Positions 13,901-25,900 of a stretch of 64,000 bases of DNA are shown in pieces. The stretch is from Hymenolepis diminuta. Lineage: Eukaryota; Platyhelminthes; Cestoda; Cyclophyllidea; Hymenolepididae. How positions within the stretch are numbered: position 1 is the first letter of the stretch; every line of letters starts with the position of its first letter. Location: positions 2,754,251-2,818,250 of the forward strand of contig CAADRB010000015.1 of assembly GCA_900708905.1 (NCBI GenBank), given 5' to 3'. The notes beneath the pieces are model-generated. The model was not told the DNA's origin. It did no database searches and saw only the letters and a program-made list of their open reading frames with translations. Position numbers and translations under genes: made by a program.

Positions 13901-16900
13901 AATTTTCTAACCATAATAGATAAGTTTCTGCAGACTTCCTTCGCAGAGTTAACTTAAACGTGAGATTTATTACCTTTTGTTTCTACCTATTAACGATATT
14001 CGAAGATCAAAGGAAGCCTTGAAAAGTATTTTAATTGTTCTTTTTGACAAGCTTGAATAAACAAAATTGATTGAATCAGTCATTTAACCTGAGCACACGC
14101 CAGTAAGAAAAATTTCTTACACAATCTGAAGAGAATTGATAGAGAGAGAGAGCAAACACGCCATAAATTATGCTACTTAAAAGTTCGATCCTCCCAGTTT
14201 GACAAAACGGCAAGCCTGTGGTTTATTGGGCCCCTTAGACGAGCGCAACAGTAGGGTTCGACGAGAGAGGGGGAAGTAAAACACTCCTTTTACCACCACC
14301 CTGTCCCCNNNNNNNNNNNNNNNNNNNNNNNNNNNNNNNNNNNNNNNNNNNNNNNNNNACGCCCTTGTGTGCACAGTCGTCATCAAACACAAACATACGC
14401 ATCATCCTGCACTAAAGCGCACACTGCAACAGCAATAGTAGTAGTAGTAGTAGCAGCTTAATTTTCGTCAGCTGTGCAAGTATGTACGGGGGGTGGAGGA
14501 AGAAACAGTTGTTAAGTTCAATCATTTTCACCGGTAAATAGCCCATCGAGCCCTCCTTTAAGTACCACGCGTTCACCATGCATGAAAGAGTAACCAAGTA
14601 TCATCCATCTTCCCAACAGAAGTAATCAGTTTCCCTCCCTCTATCCCCCTCATTTTCGGTACCCTCTCTCAGCCTCTTAAAGGGCCATGCCAGAGGATGA
14701 ATACAAACAGGGAAGTGGGGATATGTGAATCATTCTGTTTCCGTGCGGTTACTACAGCAGAAAAAATTGATGAAGTGCGAGTGTAATTCGTCTTGGTTTG
14801 GGCTTTCGGGGAAAATGTGTTTTCTATTTTTTTAGGAATTTGATAAAATATGTGGGAATTTGTCACAAAATTTGTATGATAAACAGTTTATTGCAATTGG
14901 ATTTTAAGTTGAAATTATTTATACATCAACGTAACTAAGTAATTTAGAGATATACAATTGTCCCTTACCATGATATTCAGCAAACATTCTTTTACCATAC
15001 CATACAGTTATTTTTTCTCACTGTCATTATTACTGACTGATTGATATTTTAAAATATTTATAATGGCATAGATGTAGACATAGGTAAACTATATCGTACG
15101 ATAAATGGTTTTCGAAATAGTTAAAATGAGAATGCTTACGTATCCAAGGCTTTAAGATTACTGGACAGACACGTAAAAGCACTTATATAATAATTGTGAG
15201 AATACAATGGCGAATATTTTTAGATACAATTTAATTATAATGACTTGCGTATGTGGTAATGTGTTTGAACAGAGTAAACGAAGCAATACTATTCAATTAT
15301 CATGGTTAATGAAGCCTAACCTGCGAAATATTCATGTGTTTTGAATCTTTCAAATCAATGAATGAAGACGGAGATATACCCATTTGTATTCTGTCATCAT
15401 CTTCAAATGTAATCAACTGTAGTTATTTACTAATCCGCATCGAGAATCGATACTTCTTTATTCCCATGTTATGAGAAAATTCTAAAAGCTTAGTTATATA
15501 AAAGAGCTTTAATAATAAAGGGTAACTAGTATCATAGAGCGTTAAAAAATCTCTCAAATGATGTAATTTTTCTCAAAATTGATGGGAAAAAGGGGAAGTA
15601 AATAAGATGGCTATTTCTCGATTCCATGCAAAATTCTTCCAATTTGCAGATTCAGGACTACATCATAAAAATCGATGAAACTTAAAAGAAAAACAACGCA
15701 ACCTTATTTCTTATATAAATTCAGTAGATTTTGCAATAACTCTCTTTAGACCTTGATAGAGAGGCTAACTGTGCACTGTCTCCCATCACGTAGGTGATCT
15801 CCTTGAGGCCTGTCAGGATTATTAGTATGCGGGCGCACACTGCTCCTGACATATTGATAACTGTTCGGAGCAATACTTTCATCGATCAGTGGGTTGACCC
15901 TCAACTGTCAGCTAGAGTAAAAGCTAAATATTCCAATAAATAGTCCTTAAAATTGGTAGCATTTCAATTACTGATTCCGGAGTTCACCTCGCGTAAATGC
16001 ACCTTGTGGAGCTCTGCTAATTTGAAAATTTTATACCATTTCAGTTGTGTTAAATCTGTAAGTTAAGACATATCTTATAAGAAAATTTGCCTGCCCAGAC
16101 ACTGGGAAAAAATTTCAGAGCAATAAACACTGAACATCATCGACGGGCAGTTTCTAAAACTTCAGGGGACGAATTGTGAGATTTGAATTTTGGAACGTGA
16201 ACTATTTATTTAGCAAATATTGTACAATCCGAGCAAAAGAAATTAAATGAAATAAGAATTTTTTGTACCTTAACGTTGTTTGCTGTATCTCTGCGTGGGT
16301 ATCTAAATTATAGCAGCAGAAACGAATCTCTTAATGTCTTTTTCACCCAGAAGGATTTAATATTACAAGCTACATTTCATCTCCGCCTACTGACAAATAT
16401 TAATATTGACTATTGACGTATAATGAGTCAATTACTTTAAGGTCTGAAAAGGGCGGGATGGGGGAGGTTAATATAAAGGCAAAATGTCAGAGTGAAGTAT
16501 CGTCGGGTACGCTAAATGCCACACCGCAAACTATGACGACGCGGAGTATAGCACCAGCATCATCATCGTCACTATAATCATATAAAGCCGGGGGGCATGA
16601 ACTTTCACAATGACCTTCTCCATTTCCCTATCCCTTGACTATTGTAGAGTGGCAACTGTTGCTCTTCTGGTATGGCGGACCTCCCGAATATAAAGCAGAA
16701 CATAAGCACACAGGTCGGCAAGGCGGCTCAAGTGGTAGTCTGTCTTGTACTATAACACTGGTAGGATAGGGATAGAGCTCAGGTTATTTTAACTCCTTAA
16801 AGGAATGTATAACAGTTCAGATAATGACCATAATTTAACAGTTAGCCCAATTATTCATTTTGTTTTAAAGAAATTTTCAGTTTGACAAGCATCTAAATCT

Positions 16901-19900
16901 GTTTTGTGAAAAAATTTCCGAACGTAAAATGTGCAATTTTACAAATTAATGAAATATTATGTTGATGCAATAAACTTAACCTATATAGGTGTCCTAGTCT
17001 CAGTTATAATCATTAAACTATGATCCGTTATAACGTTAATGAACTCCACCTGTATAAGTGGAGAGCTGTGTTAATTACTGCTAATCGTGCCTTATTGCTG
17101 CTCTCATAGTTCACAGTTATAATCAAAATATACTTAAAAATGAAATATAAACTTTTTTCATCGTTACAAGCATGCCCTCGTATTACGATATTTCAATATT
17201 AATTAAGCTTCTCAATTATCTAGGACAGATTCGACTCTTGACAAATTTATTTCAAATATGAACAGAACAGATAAATGATTCTCATGCTGCTAGCTGAAAA
17301 TCACTTTCTGGGATAAATAATTGGGAAAAGATTTGTCTCCTTCATTTTCTTCTATAATCTAAATCAAATATACTCGGATATTTTTCAGATAATAGAAGCA
17401 AATAACCTTCCCTTCAACTGCTGCTACAAATTTTTGGTCCAGATGAAAGTCTTGATTGGAAGCCTAGCCCTGTTTCTGTATTTATCCCTTTATGAACAGA
17501 GGAATTTTGAGTATAAAAAGTCTAAATATAAAAGGTGCAAGAGAAAGTATGGCTCATATCAACTTGAAACTATAAAAATTTGGAGATTGGAAAAGGTAGG
17601 TTTTAAAATCTTCAATACAGTCAATGGATAAAATATTTAAATAAATGGCAAGAAGGTTTATGACTATAAACATTATTCGTTTTGGATAAGGCGGGAAAGC
17701 AGAATATGAATCTAAGTTCCAAATCATACTAGGCAGATTAAAATAATCACACTAATTGTTTGGGGCATTACCTTTCTTCTATTTTAGAATTCTTGTCCTG
17801 TCGATTTTTTTGGTAATGAAGTTAAGAATACGTATTGTTTTCATAAGGAATAAATAGATATGCAAAAAAATATGAATAAAATTCCTACCGAAATCGTAAT
17901 AAATTAGCCCAGTAGGAAATCAGTGTTAAATACAGTGAACTAATTATTAAGCGATGTACAGTCAAACAACAAATAAAAAACCTTCATAAATTGAGGAACG
18001 TAATACAAACTAATATCTTTTAAGAATGGGACTGTTGAAAACGCGAAAATCATTCCTCTAAGGCTTCAATACGCTATACTGACTGCGGGCTGATTTAAAA
18101 TAAGAGGTTCATTCAGAAGTTGATGCTCAATTGAGTTTTAGGCGTCGTTTTGCATACCTGAAATGAGTTGAGATAGCGCAACTCTTGGCTGACCTCGGCT
18201 GTGTACTTTTTACTCCCTGCTTACACAGGGTCTGTGCTCACAGTCCTATGCTAACGCTATTCTCTGAGTGTTGGCCTCCTTTCAAAGACTACATAACCTC
18301 ATCATTTAATTTAGAGATTTACACCTGAGTATCCAGATCTATCTATCACCACTGCCGCCACCACTTTTCTCTCTTAATTCCTCAAAAAACCTTGCTCACC
18401 TTCTCACCATCCTGTTATGTTTTGGAAACCGAAATAAGTTAGAAAAGGGAATAACCATACTCCATGTCCCAAATCGCTGATCAAAATTTTCAGTCTATAT
18501 ACTAGCCGAACAAACATTTGTTTTTGGCGTTTCTCTATAAGCCAATACGACTGGACATACCAAATAAATTAGAACAGTCGACCCATTATTCTCATCCATC
18601 GTTCCCTCTTCTACTTATTCAATTAGTAAATAAAGCTCATGTTTTATAAATTATATCACTAATATGATCACTGGACACAACGCTAAAATAGACCGGAAGA
18701 ACTTAAAATTCGTCACATTTATTCAACTTCCACATACATCATGCGTGCGGTCGTGCTACCAAATGTGCGTGAGTACTCCCACAGTGAACGCAAATGGGTT
18801 AGTGTCTACGCGCACATGAACTCGCGGGGTCAACGGAAGAAAAAAATTTGCGATTGCAGCTTGGTGAGGAAAACACCACAACCTACAAGAACGCGATTTT
18901 GCATGCGTGCATTCCAGCACCATACATTAATCCTTATGACAATTGCAAATGCACCTACTCCTTCGGGGACTCTAACCTCGAGTAAGCGTCTGCATAAACG
19001 CTGAAATTGCAAACGGGATTAATATTATATGTCTTTGAGAAACTTAGACGATGGACCGATGGAATGGAGGAATAGAAAACCGCTGTGGGAAAGCCACATA
19101 TGTGAACCAAATGTTGGAAATTGTGCGGTGTTGGGAAAGTAGGGAAATTTTGGCATAGCAAACTGACATATGCTTAGGCGCAAAATGATAGAACTATTTG
19201 CAGAAAATATTTGTGTTAAACTATTTAGCTTTTTTTCGACTAATGACAGAATCGATCATACTTGGGACATAATGACTTAGAGCGTAGCAGGCAAGCAAAT
19301 ATGGGTAATACTCACATTAAAATTCGTTCTACTTTCAGTTAATTATTACAAAGTCGCTTTCTTCTAACTTTGCATATCGAGTAAAAATAGAGAAAGTTAC
19401 TAACTAACGAACAATGGAAGTGACTATATTTTCATGCATATATATAGGTATGGAAATAAAGATTGATAAATCTAAAACCAAACAATGTAATATAATAAAA
19501 CATATGCAGACTAAAGTTGAGGCTTCAAAGGCCTAAGAAGTTTTATTACTCATTATGCATTATCTTTTCCCCTATCCGGTATCTATATATTTAACGAAGC
19601 AAGTAGGAGAAAATGTAGACAGGTGAATTATCTTATTTCTTTTGAAGCAAGTTTACGAGGCATTTTTCAGTGAAAAACAATCAACTTATTCCATTCAGGT
19701 AAAGAAAGTTTGATTGATAATGCTAAAGTATTAATCCATGCACTAATTGTAAGTGGGATCGAAAACAGGTAGAGACATGTTCTTAACTGCTCAGACAAAA
19801 TCCTTTGACCTCAAAATTCCAAATAGATACACGCGGTCTTTACCCATTATCGGTTTAACAAAAAATATATATATTTGTATTAAGGTTGATGTTGTGCGCT

Positions 19901-22900
19901 CTTAATGAAAGTGAAATTGTTTGTATTCATCGAATATTATCGATTAAAGTGAAATCATTCCTCCTTAGTACAGGTGTAAGAGTTGGAGTAACAAAACTTA
20001 GAAGTAACAGGTCACAGGAACCGAGGTCACCAATTTGGGAGTTACCAAACAACAGAGTTTCGTAGGTCAAAGCGTATTGAATAAACCGGGAAGAGAGTTT
20101 GAGAGAGTAAGAAGGAGATGAGGAAGAGAACAGATGTGATGGAAGCGTACGAGCAGATAACCGACAAGCGTATCCCTGCGTGTATGTATGTGTGGAAATA
20201 CAAAGAGTTTATATGAGTCACCTGGACAAGGACGCGCATGAGGTATGAGTGCAGATGTACCTTTAAGTGAAACGGGACAGTTATAGAAAACAGGAGAGTA
20301 GATAAACTCGTCTAGACAAGACAGCTAGGGGTTTGGGTCATAGGGGCATGAAGGCTAAAATTAACGTATTTTCATAATGTGACAAAAGAGTAATTTTGGA
20401 AAATGCCTAGTCATTTTTACAAGGTTCATTATATTGAAGTTACTTAAACTGCGACAAATAATTTAATTTATTTGTTATATTTATTTTTTTTTATTTGCTA
20501 TCATTATATTTATTATTATTATTTTTATTTTTATTTTTCGCGGATCATCAAAAGGTAACTATCTGCAATCTCTAGCGGAATCCTAGAAGGTGCGACGGGT
20601 GCCTCAAATTTCGATGGCATCAGAGTATAATTTTTAACTTAGATTTAATGAATCTATTAACTCATGAATGCTAGTAAAAACTGATTAAGTTTGTAAAGCT
20701 TAATAAAAACTGTTCATCATCCATTTCAGGGAATTTGACTCACCAAATCTTGAGCTGTCGAATCTGACATCTCACACGGGTACTCAACGAAAGCACAAAG
20801 CTCCACCAATCTTAGCTTCTCCGACGCAATCGATCGATTAATCCACCGTTGCATGCCAAATTCTCCTGGTGAATTCAACATTGGCGGTATCTGAGGTGAT
20901 ACCTGTTGTTGTGCAGCTTGTGTAGATTGAGAGGCCTGAGAAGGGGGCTGAAAAGCATTTGGATAGAGACTGGATTCAATCTGGTTGGATCCAGTTGCTC
21001 CAGATCTTGCATTCGTGGAAGAAAAATAATGAAGACCTGCAGCCGCAGCCAGCTGCATTGCATTGAAGTCATGAGAAGGAGGAGGTGGAGGTTGGGTGTG
21101 AGCAGAAATGTGTGGAGGTCCTCCGGATATACTACGCCTATCAGATCCGTCGGAGAGCTCATGCAAGGGTGGCAGCTGTGCAGAGTGATGGGGAGGAGGG
21201 ACAGAACCATAGAGACCAGGAGGGTAATGAGCTGAAGGTGGACCAAATGCATTTGAGGGGAGTTGAGGTTGACCTCCTGGCATAATCACCCCTGGAGAAA
21301 GGGAAGATGGGGAACAGAGGTTTTTGAGATCATGGCCTCCACGAAATGGATGCTGTCCATTGTTGAGACCAAGAAAACTCTCAGTGGCATCGTATAAATC
21401 TGGATCTATCAGAGGAAACAAAATCACATTAAGTAATTTCATTTCAAAAAATTATTTATTGTATTTAATCAGCACTGATTCGGATCATTCTTTACTTCAC
21501 TAATGATGCCGAATATCACATGATTTATCGCCTGAAACAATAGCCTAGCTGATAATTCGTTTCAACTTGAATAAAAATGCAATACTAACGACGAATAAAA
21601 TAAAGAAATAATTGATTGTACAGATTAACCTCGATGTGTTTAAATTTTGACCAAAATTAGATTTCATTGTTATGTTACCAACCAGAATATATTTGGACAT
21701 TTAAATATATGTCTCCATGTGTTAACTATCCTCAGAAATTCCTTTCCCCCCTTACATATTCCAATTAAAAAGTGGTAATGCTTTTCCTTTTAGCAATAAT
21801 ATCAATCGCAGGTATTACTTGACTATAGAGCACTTTTCCCTAAGTGATAAATATAACCGTGAAGAGAAGACTGAGGTTAACTTCCCATTATGAAACTCCC
21901 TAAACATGTGCTCCAGCGATAGAGAGGTTGAGATTATTAATTTAAATGAATAAAATGGAGGCCAATTTAACTGGTAACCGTGGCGATAGCACGTGATGTG
22001 TATACGTAATATTACAGTTATGCAATTTGTATCAGTAATGAGAAGCAAAAATATAGTCAGAGAGATAGAGATAGAGAGAGATAACCCCTTTTGGGTTATA
22101 TTTTGTAACCCAAAAGGGGGAAGAAGAGGGTTTGCACGAAATCGAGTAAAACCGGGATTTCTTTTCCCAAGAAGTGGCTTTAATTTGCACTTTATAAGTG
22201 TCAAATTTCAAGGAGGGGATTGAGGAAGGGGGTAGAGAGAAACCGGACGAAACAAATTGGAAAATCCTTCCCCTCCTCACGTTATTGATCAATGTGATTT
22301 TATGCCTTCCGGAAGTGGTGTGGTTACCTCTCCTCTTCTTTTCATGACTGAGTCACGAAAAAAACTAGAACGAGAACTTTGTAGAAGGTGATTTTTCAAA
22401 ATTCCCTTCCTGTTTTTTTACATCCTTCCCTAACTATCAATCAGCCTCCAAAAGCCAATCTTTGATTTATAATCATCACATGACTGTTGAGTTATGAGTA
22501 TAGCTGTATGAGACCAAACCGAAAAGGGCTCCTATTAAAATCTTACACAAGGAGACAAATACACTAAAATATTTGTGGGTTGGGTGAAGACATGTGATCC
22601 GGTTATTGGTGGATTTAAGTGCTGCCAAAGTGACCCACGAAATTTCATTACAATTACGAGTTTCTTTATTTTCTCTCAATGTAACATAATACGGATTTTG
22701 GGATTAAACAAGACCGTAGACTTGGTGAGTCTATTAATTTTTCCGGCAATTTGCCTTGTTTTGATCATACATTGCGGGATTTCTTTTGAAAAATGTGAAA
22801 ATAATATCCTTTAAAAACGATTATGAATAAGAACTATGCTGGTTAAAGTGAACATCAGCGAATTCAGAGGTCAAAAATCCGACGCTTATTGGTTCATATC

Positions 22901-25900
22901 CAGTAACTGGAATTATTAGCCGCAGTGTTTAAGACTAATTAATATATAAGTTGGTAGAATTCGAACCTATCACCAAGGCGGCTCTGTGACACTGTGATCT
23001 TAAGATAAAATTTGGAAATGTTGTTGCGAAAGGGCTTGGGAGCCTTGGACATGTAATATTTGACCGTTTTCAGGTCTCTTATTTAGTAAGTTAGGAAAGC
23101 ACAATTTTTGCACTTGAAGAAGGGAAAAGCGCTTGAAAATTATAACAAAAGACAAACGAAAGTAGATATAAGAAAAAGTATCTGCCAAAATAGTCGGGGA
23201 CAGTTGACTCTTTTTAAAAATTTCTGATCGTACTAATAATAACCCGCAAGGTCATTTAGAAAAGTGTTTTCCAACACTAATCCCGCGTAGAAGGATAGCG
23301 TCATGGATCCTCCTTGGTGAGAAACTCGAATTCTGCTACGCCCTTTATTTGCCGGATTTAACCAGTGCAGTTGATCATTCTGATTAATAAGTATCAAACC
23401 TGTGACCCTTGCCTTCTCAGACAGAAATACTAGCAGACTACTCCACTGGTGCACTAATTACATCTGTAATTCACTTAAATGCACACATATTTGCATTCAA
23501 AATATTAGAGATAAAGACGCAAATAGCATATCAAGCTCTACACAAATATTTACTCTCAAGATCAAAATAGTTAAACTACATTACTCCCTCGATTGAAATG
23601 TCGTATTGTTATTATTCTTTACCTTTCGGAACACTCATTCTGGGATTTTATAGTTAGGCTTGTTCAAATATTGTTATCTTTATGGTAGATCTGTGAAATA
23701 CTTTAAATTCATATTGCGGCCAATAGTCCCACAGATTTCAATTTTGTTGATCTGGCATTTAAGTAAATGCCAAATGCAGCTGCTCTTATTCTATTCTTCG
23801 TTCGCTTTTATTTCTAAGCTCCAACCTTCTTGTCTTACCAATGTCAATGTTGACTATCATTCTTGGATTTTTAGATTTGGATAATTAATAAAAGGTAAGA
23901 CAAAGAAATTAATCAAAAGGTTGCTAGAATCGAACAGACAGATTTTCAAGATATATCCCCTGTAACTTTTGCAAAAATCATGCTAAATTACTAAGATAGG
24001 ATAGGCAAAACCACTCCGTCTTATAAACTTGCATATTTTTAAATGAATGCTTTTTTCCTCTATGAAATAGATCAAAATCGGCTGGTGAAAGACGTGACTG
24101 CGAAATCCATATACAAGAATATTGAAAAGTGACATGCCTTGAAAATCCCATTTATTTAAATTTTTAAGAACATGCGTAATTGCTGAAACATTATGAAGCT
24201 TGAAATCTTATTCCTGTCAGAGACAGTAAACTCGGGCAGAAGTTGGTAATGCTAAAAATCCTATTTGTTTAAATCGGTGGATGTTTACTTTGCTATAGTT
24301 AACCCAAATTCAAGGCCGCTCTAGGAAAATATTTCCAAGAATATAACCTTCAGAACAAGCTAGTACAAATTAAAGACAGTGAAGATTATTAAAATGCAGA
24401 AAAGGCAATATAAAATTCTCGCAGACCTCTCTTCAATGTACTAGAAATTGAAAATTATGAGCATTTTTTCAACTAAGTATTCTCAATACGGTCTTTAAAT
24501 AAAGGCACTTAACAATAAAATAAACCCCAAGAACTATTTGTTCGAATGAAAAGATATCAAGACTCAATGTAGAGATGCAAACCCAGGTCCAATCAAAGAT
24601 CGTCAAGAACTGTAATGGGATGTTCGAGCTATTTAATGGAATCATGAGCAGTCTAAGAAACTGCAGACAAACGTTAATTTATGAATCGCATTTCTAAATA
24701 AATTTCAAATTGTATGTCTTCCCTCAAGTTTCTTTTATGGAAGCTAACTACTTACTAAATTACTTGATTTTAAAATATGGAGTGAATTTTCAATCACTCT
24801 CCAAATATAAACTCTTATTGAAATCGATATCCAGCACTATTTTAAGAACCAGCCTCCAAATCTGCTATTAAAAATCCATCGGAACCATTAAATATCCCAA
24901 GTCAGGTTTTTTTGAACCCAAGAGGAAACCTATCTATTCCTTATAAATGTTTTTAAATGTATATTGGTTTCGTAAGTTATTTATTTGAGCTTTGAATAAA
25001 ATTAATCAAACACTTCATTCTTATTGATTTAATCAACACACGGGAAGCGTAATCCGGAAAATTCAATTAAAAACTGAATCATACCGAATCAGTTCAACAT
25101 TTAGCTTTTGACTAGGTTATGTGACAGTTTGGTTGATTTAGGTATAAACTTAATCATATACCGATTCTTTCAGAAAACCTCACGAAAGAGCTGGAACTTT
25201 ATAGAACGCCCCCTAATTGGCATGCTTGGCGTTTTGATTAACCCGTATCTAAATGAATTAAGTGCATTAACATTAAAGTACGCACAGTCACTACAAAATA
25301 AGGAAATTAGAGACATTAGCTCGATAGTCTCCAAGACGCTCGCTCATGGTCAGACAGCTTGGCAATTAATCTAATTACACAGAATTTTAATTTGAAGGAG
25401 GTGCACTCATGCGGCAGCTAACCCTAGTCCCTCGCACGTCTAGTTGCGTACCTCATGTGTCAAACCTTTCCCACAAAAATTGGCTTCAACTTTGGGGTTC
25501 GCTCTGCCGCATGCCATACCTAAATTGACTGATTGACGTCCATCAAATAATAGCAAATCGCGAAGTTATTTTTTCTTCTGCATTTATCTGGAAGGATGGT
25601 AAAAAGTTGGTTTAATTATGGTTTGAAATTTAAAAGCAGAAATTTAATTAACAGATTTTGCGTATAATGAGAATTATAAGTCCTTACATTTAGCAGCGAA
25701 CAAAATAGTTATGCCTTACTTGTTTGTCTCAATGATAAACAGAATAAAATAAGAGTGTTTTGGCTATTAAACATTAACCATAAAAGCTTCTACCATTATG
25801 ACGAGCAATCAATGCAAAAAGATGGAAATTCTTTCAAAATAGAAAATAATGAATGATGTTAAGTGGAAGCACTTGCAAATTGTCGTAAACTAGAATTATG

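Larger units (their letters stand above)
11522..20743 (-). other. TEAD intron 3
   Basis: 9.2 kb with (TA)n, the assembly gap, (TAG)n and a tRNA-like repeat. More GC-rich islands occur near 14160-14760, 16440-16740 and 18720-19010; the last carries an open frame of 87 codons (18741-19004) matching nothing I recognise. No convincing exon. Confidence 0.8.

Noticed and set aside
14177..14392. Open frame crossing the N gap
   Set aside because: It is open only because N codons are not stops.
18741..19004. 87-codon plus-strand frame in TEAD intron 3
   Set aside because: No recognised domain, no paired splice sites and no poly(A) signal nearby; kept only as a note on the GC-richer island.
20875..21285. 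Open frames on both strands over TEAD exon 3
   Set aside because: They are shadows of the Pro/Ser/His-rich coding frame of TEAD; only that frame matches the family and its splice phases.
21815..22204. 129-codon minus-strand open frame in TEAD intron 2
   Set aside because: It runs straight through the GA microsatellite and the perfect hairpin, has no splice context and no family resemblance.
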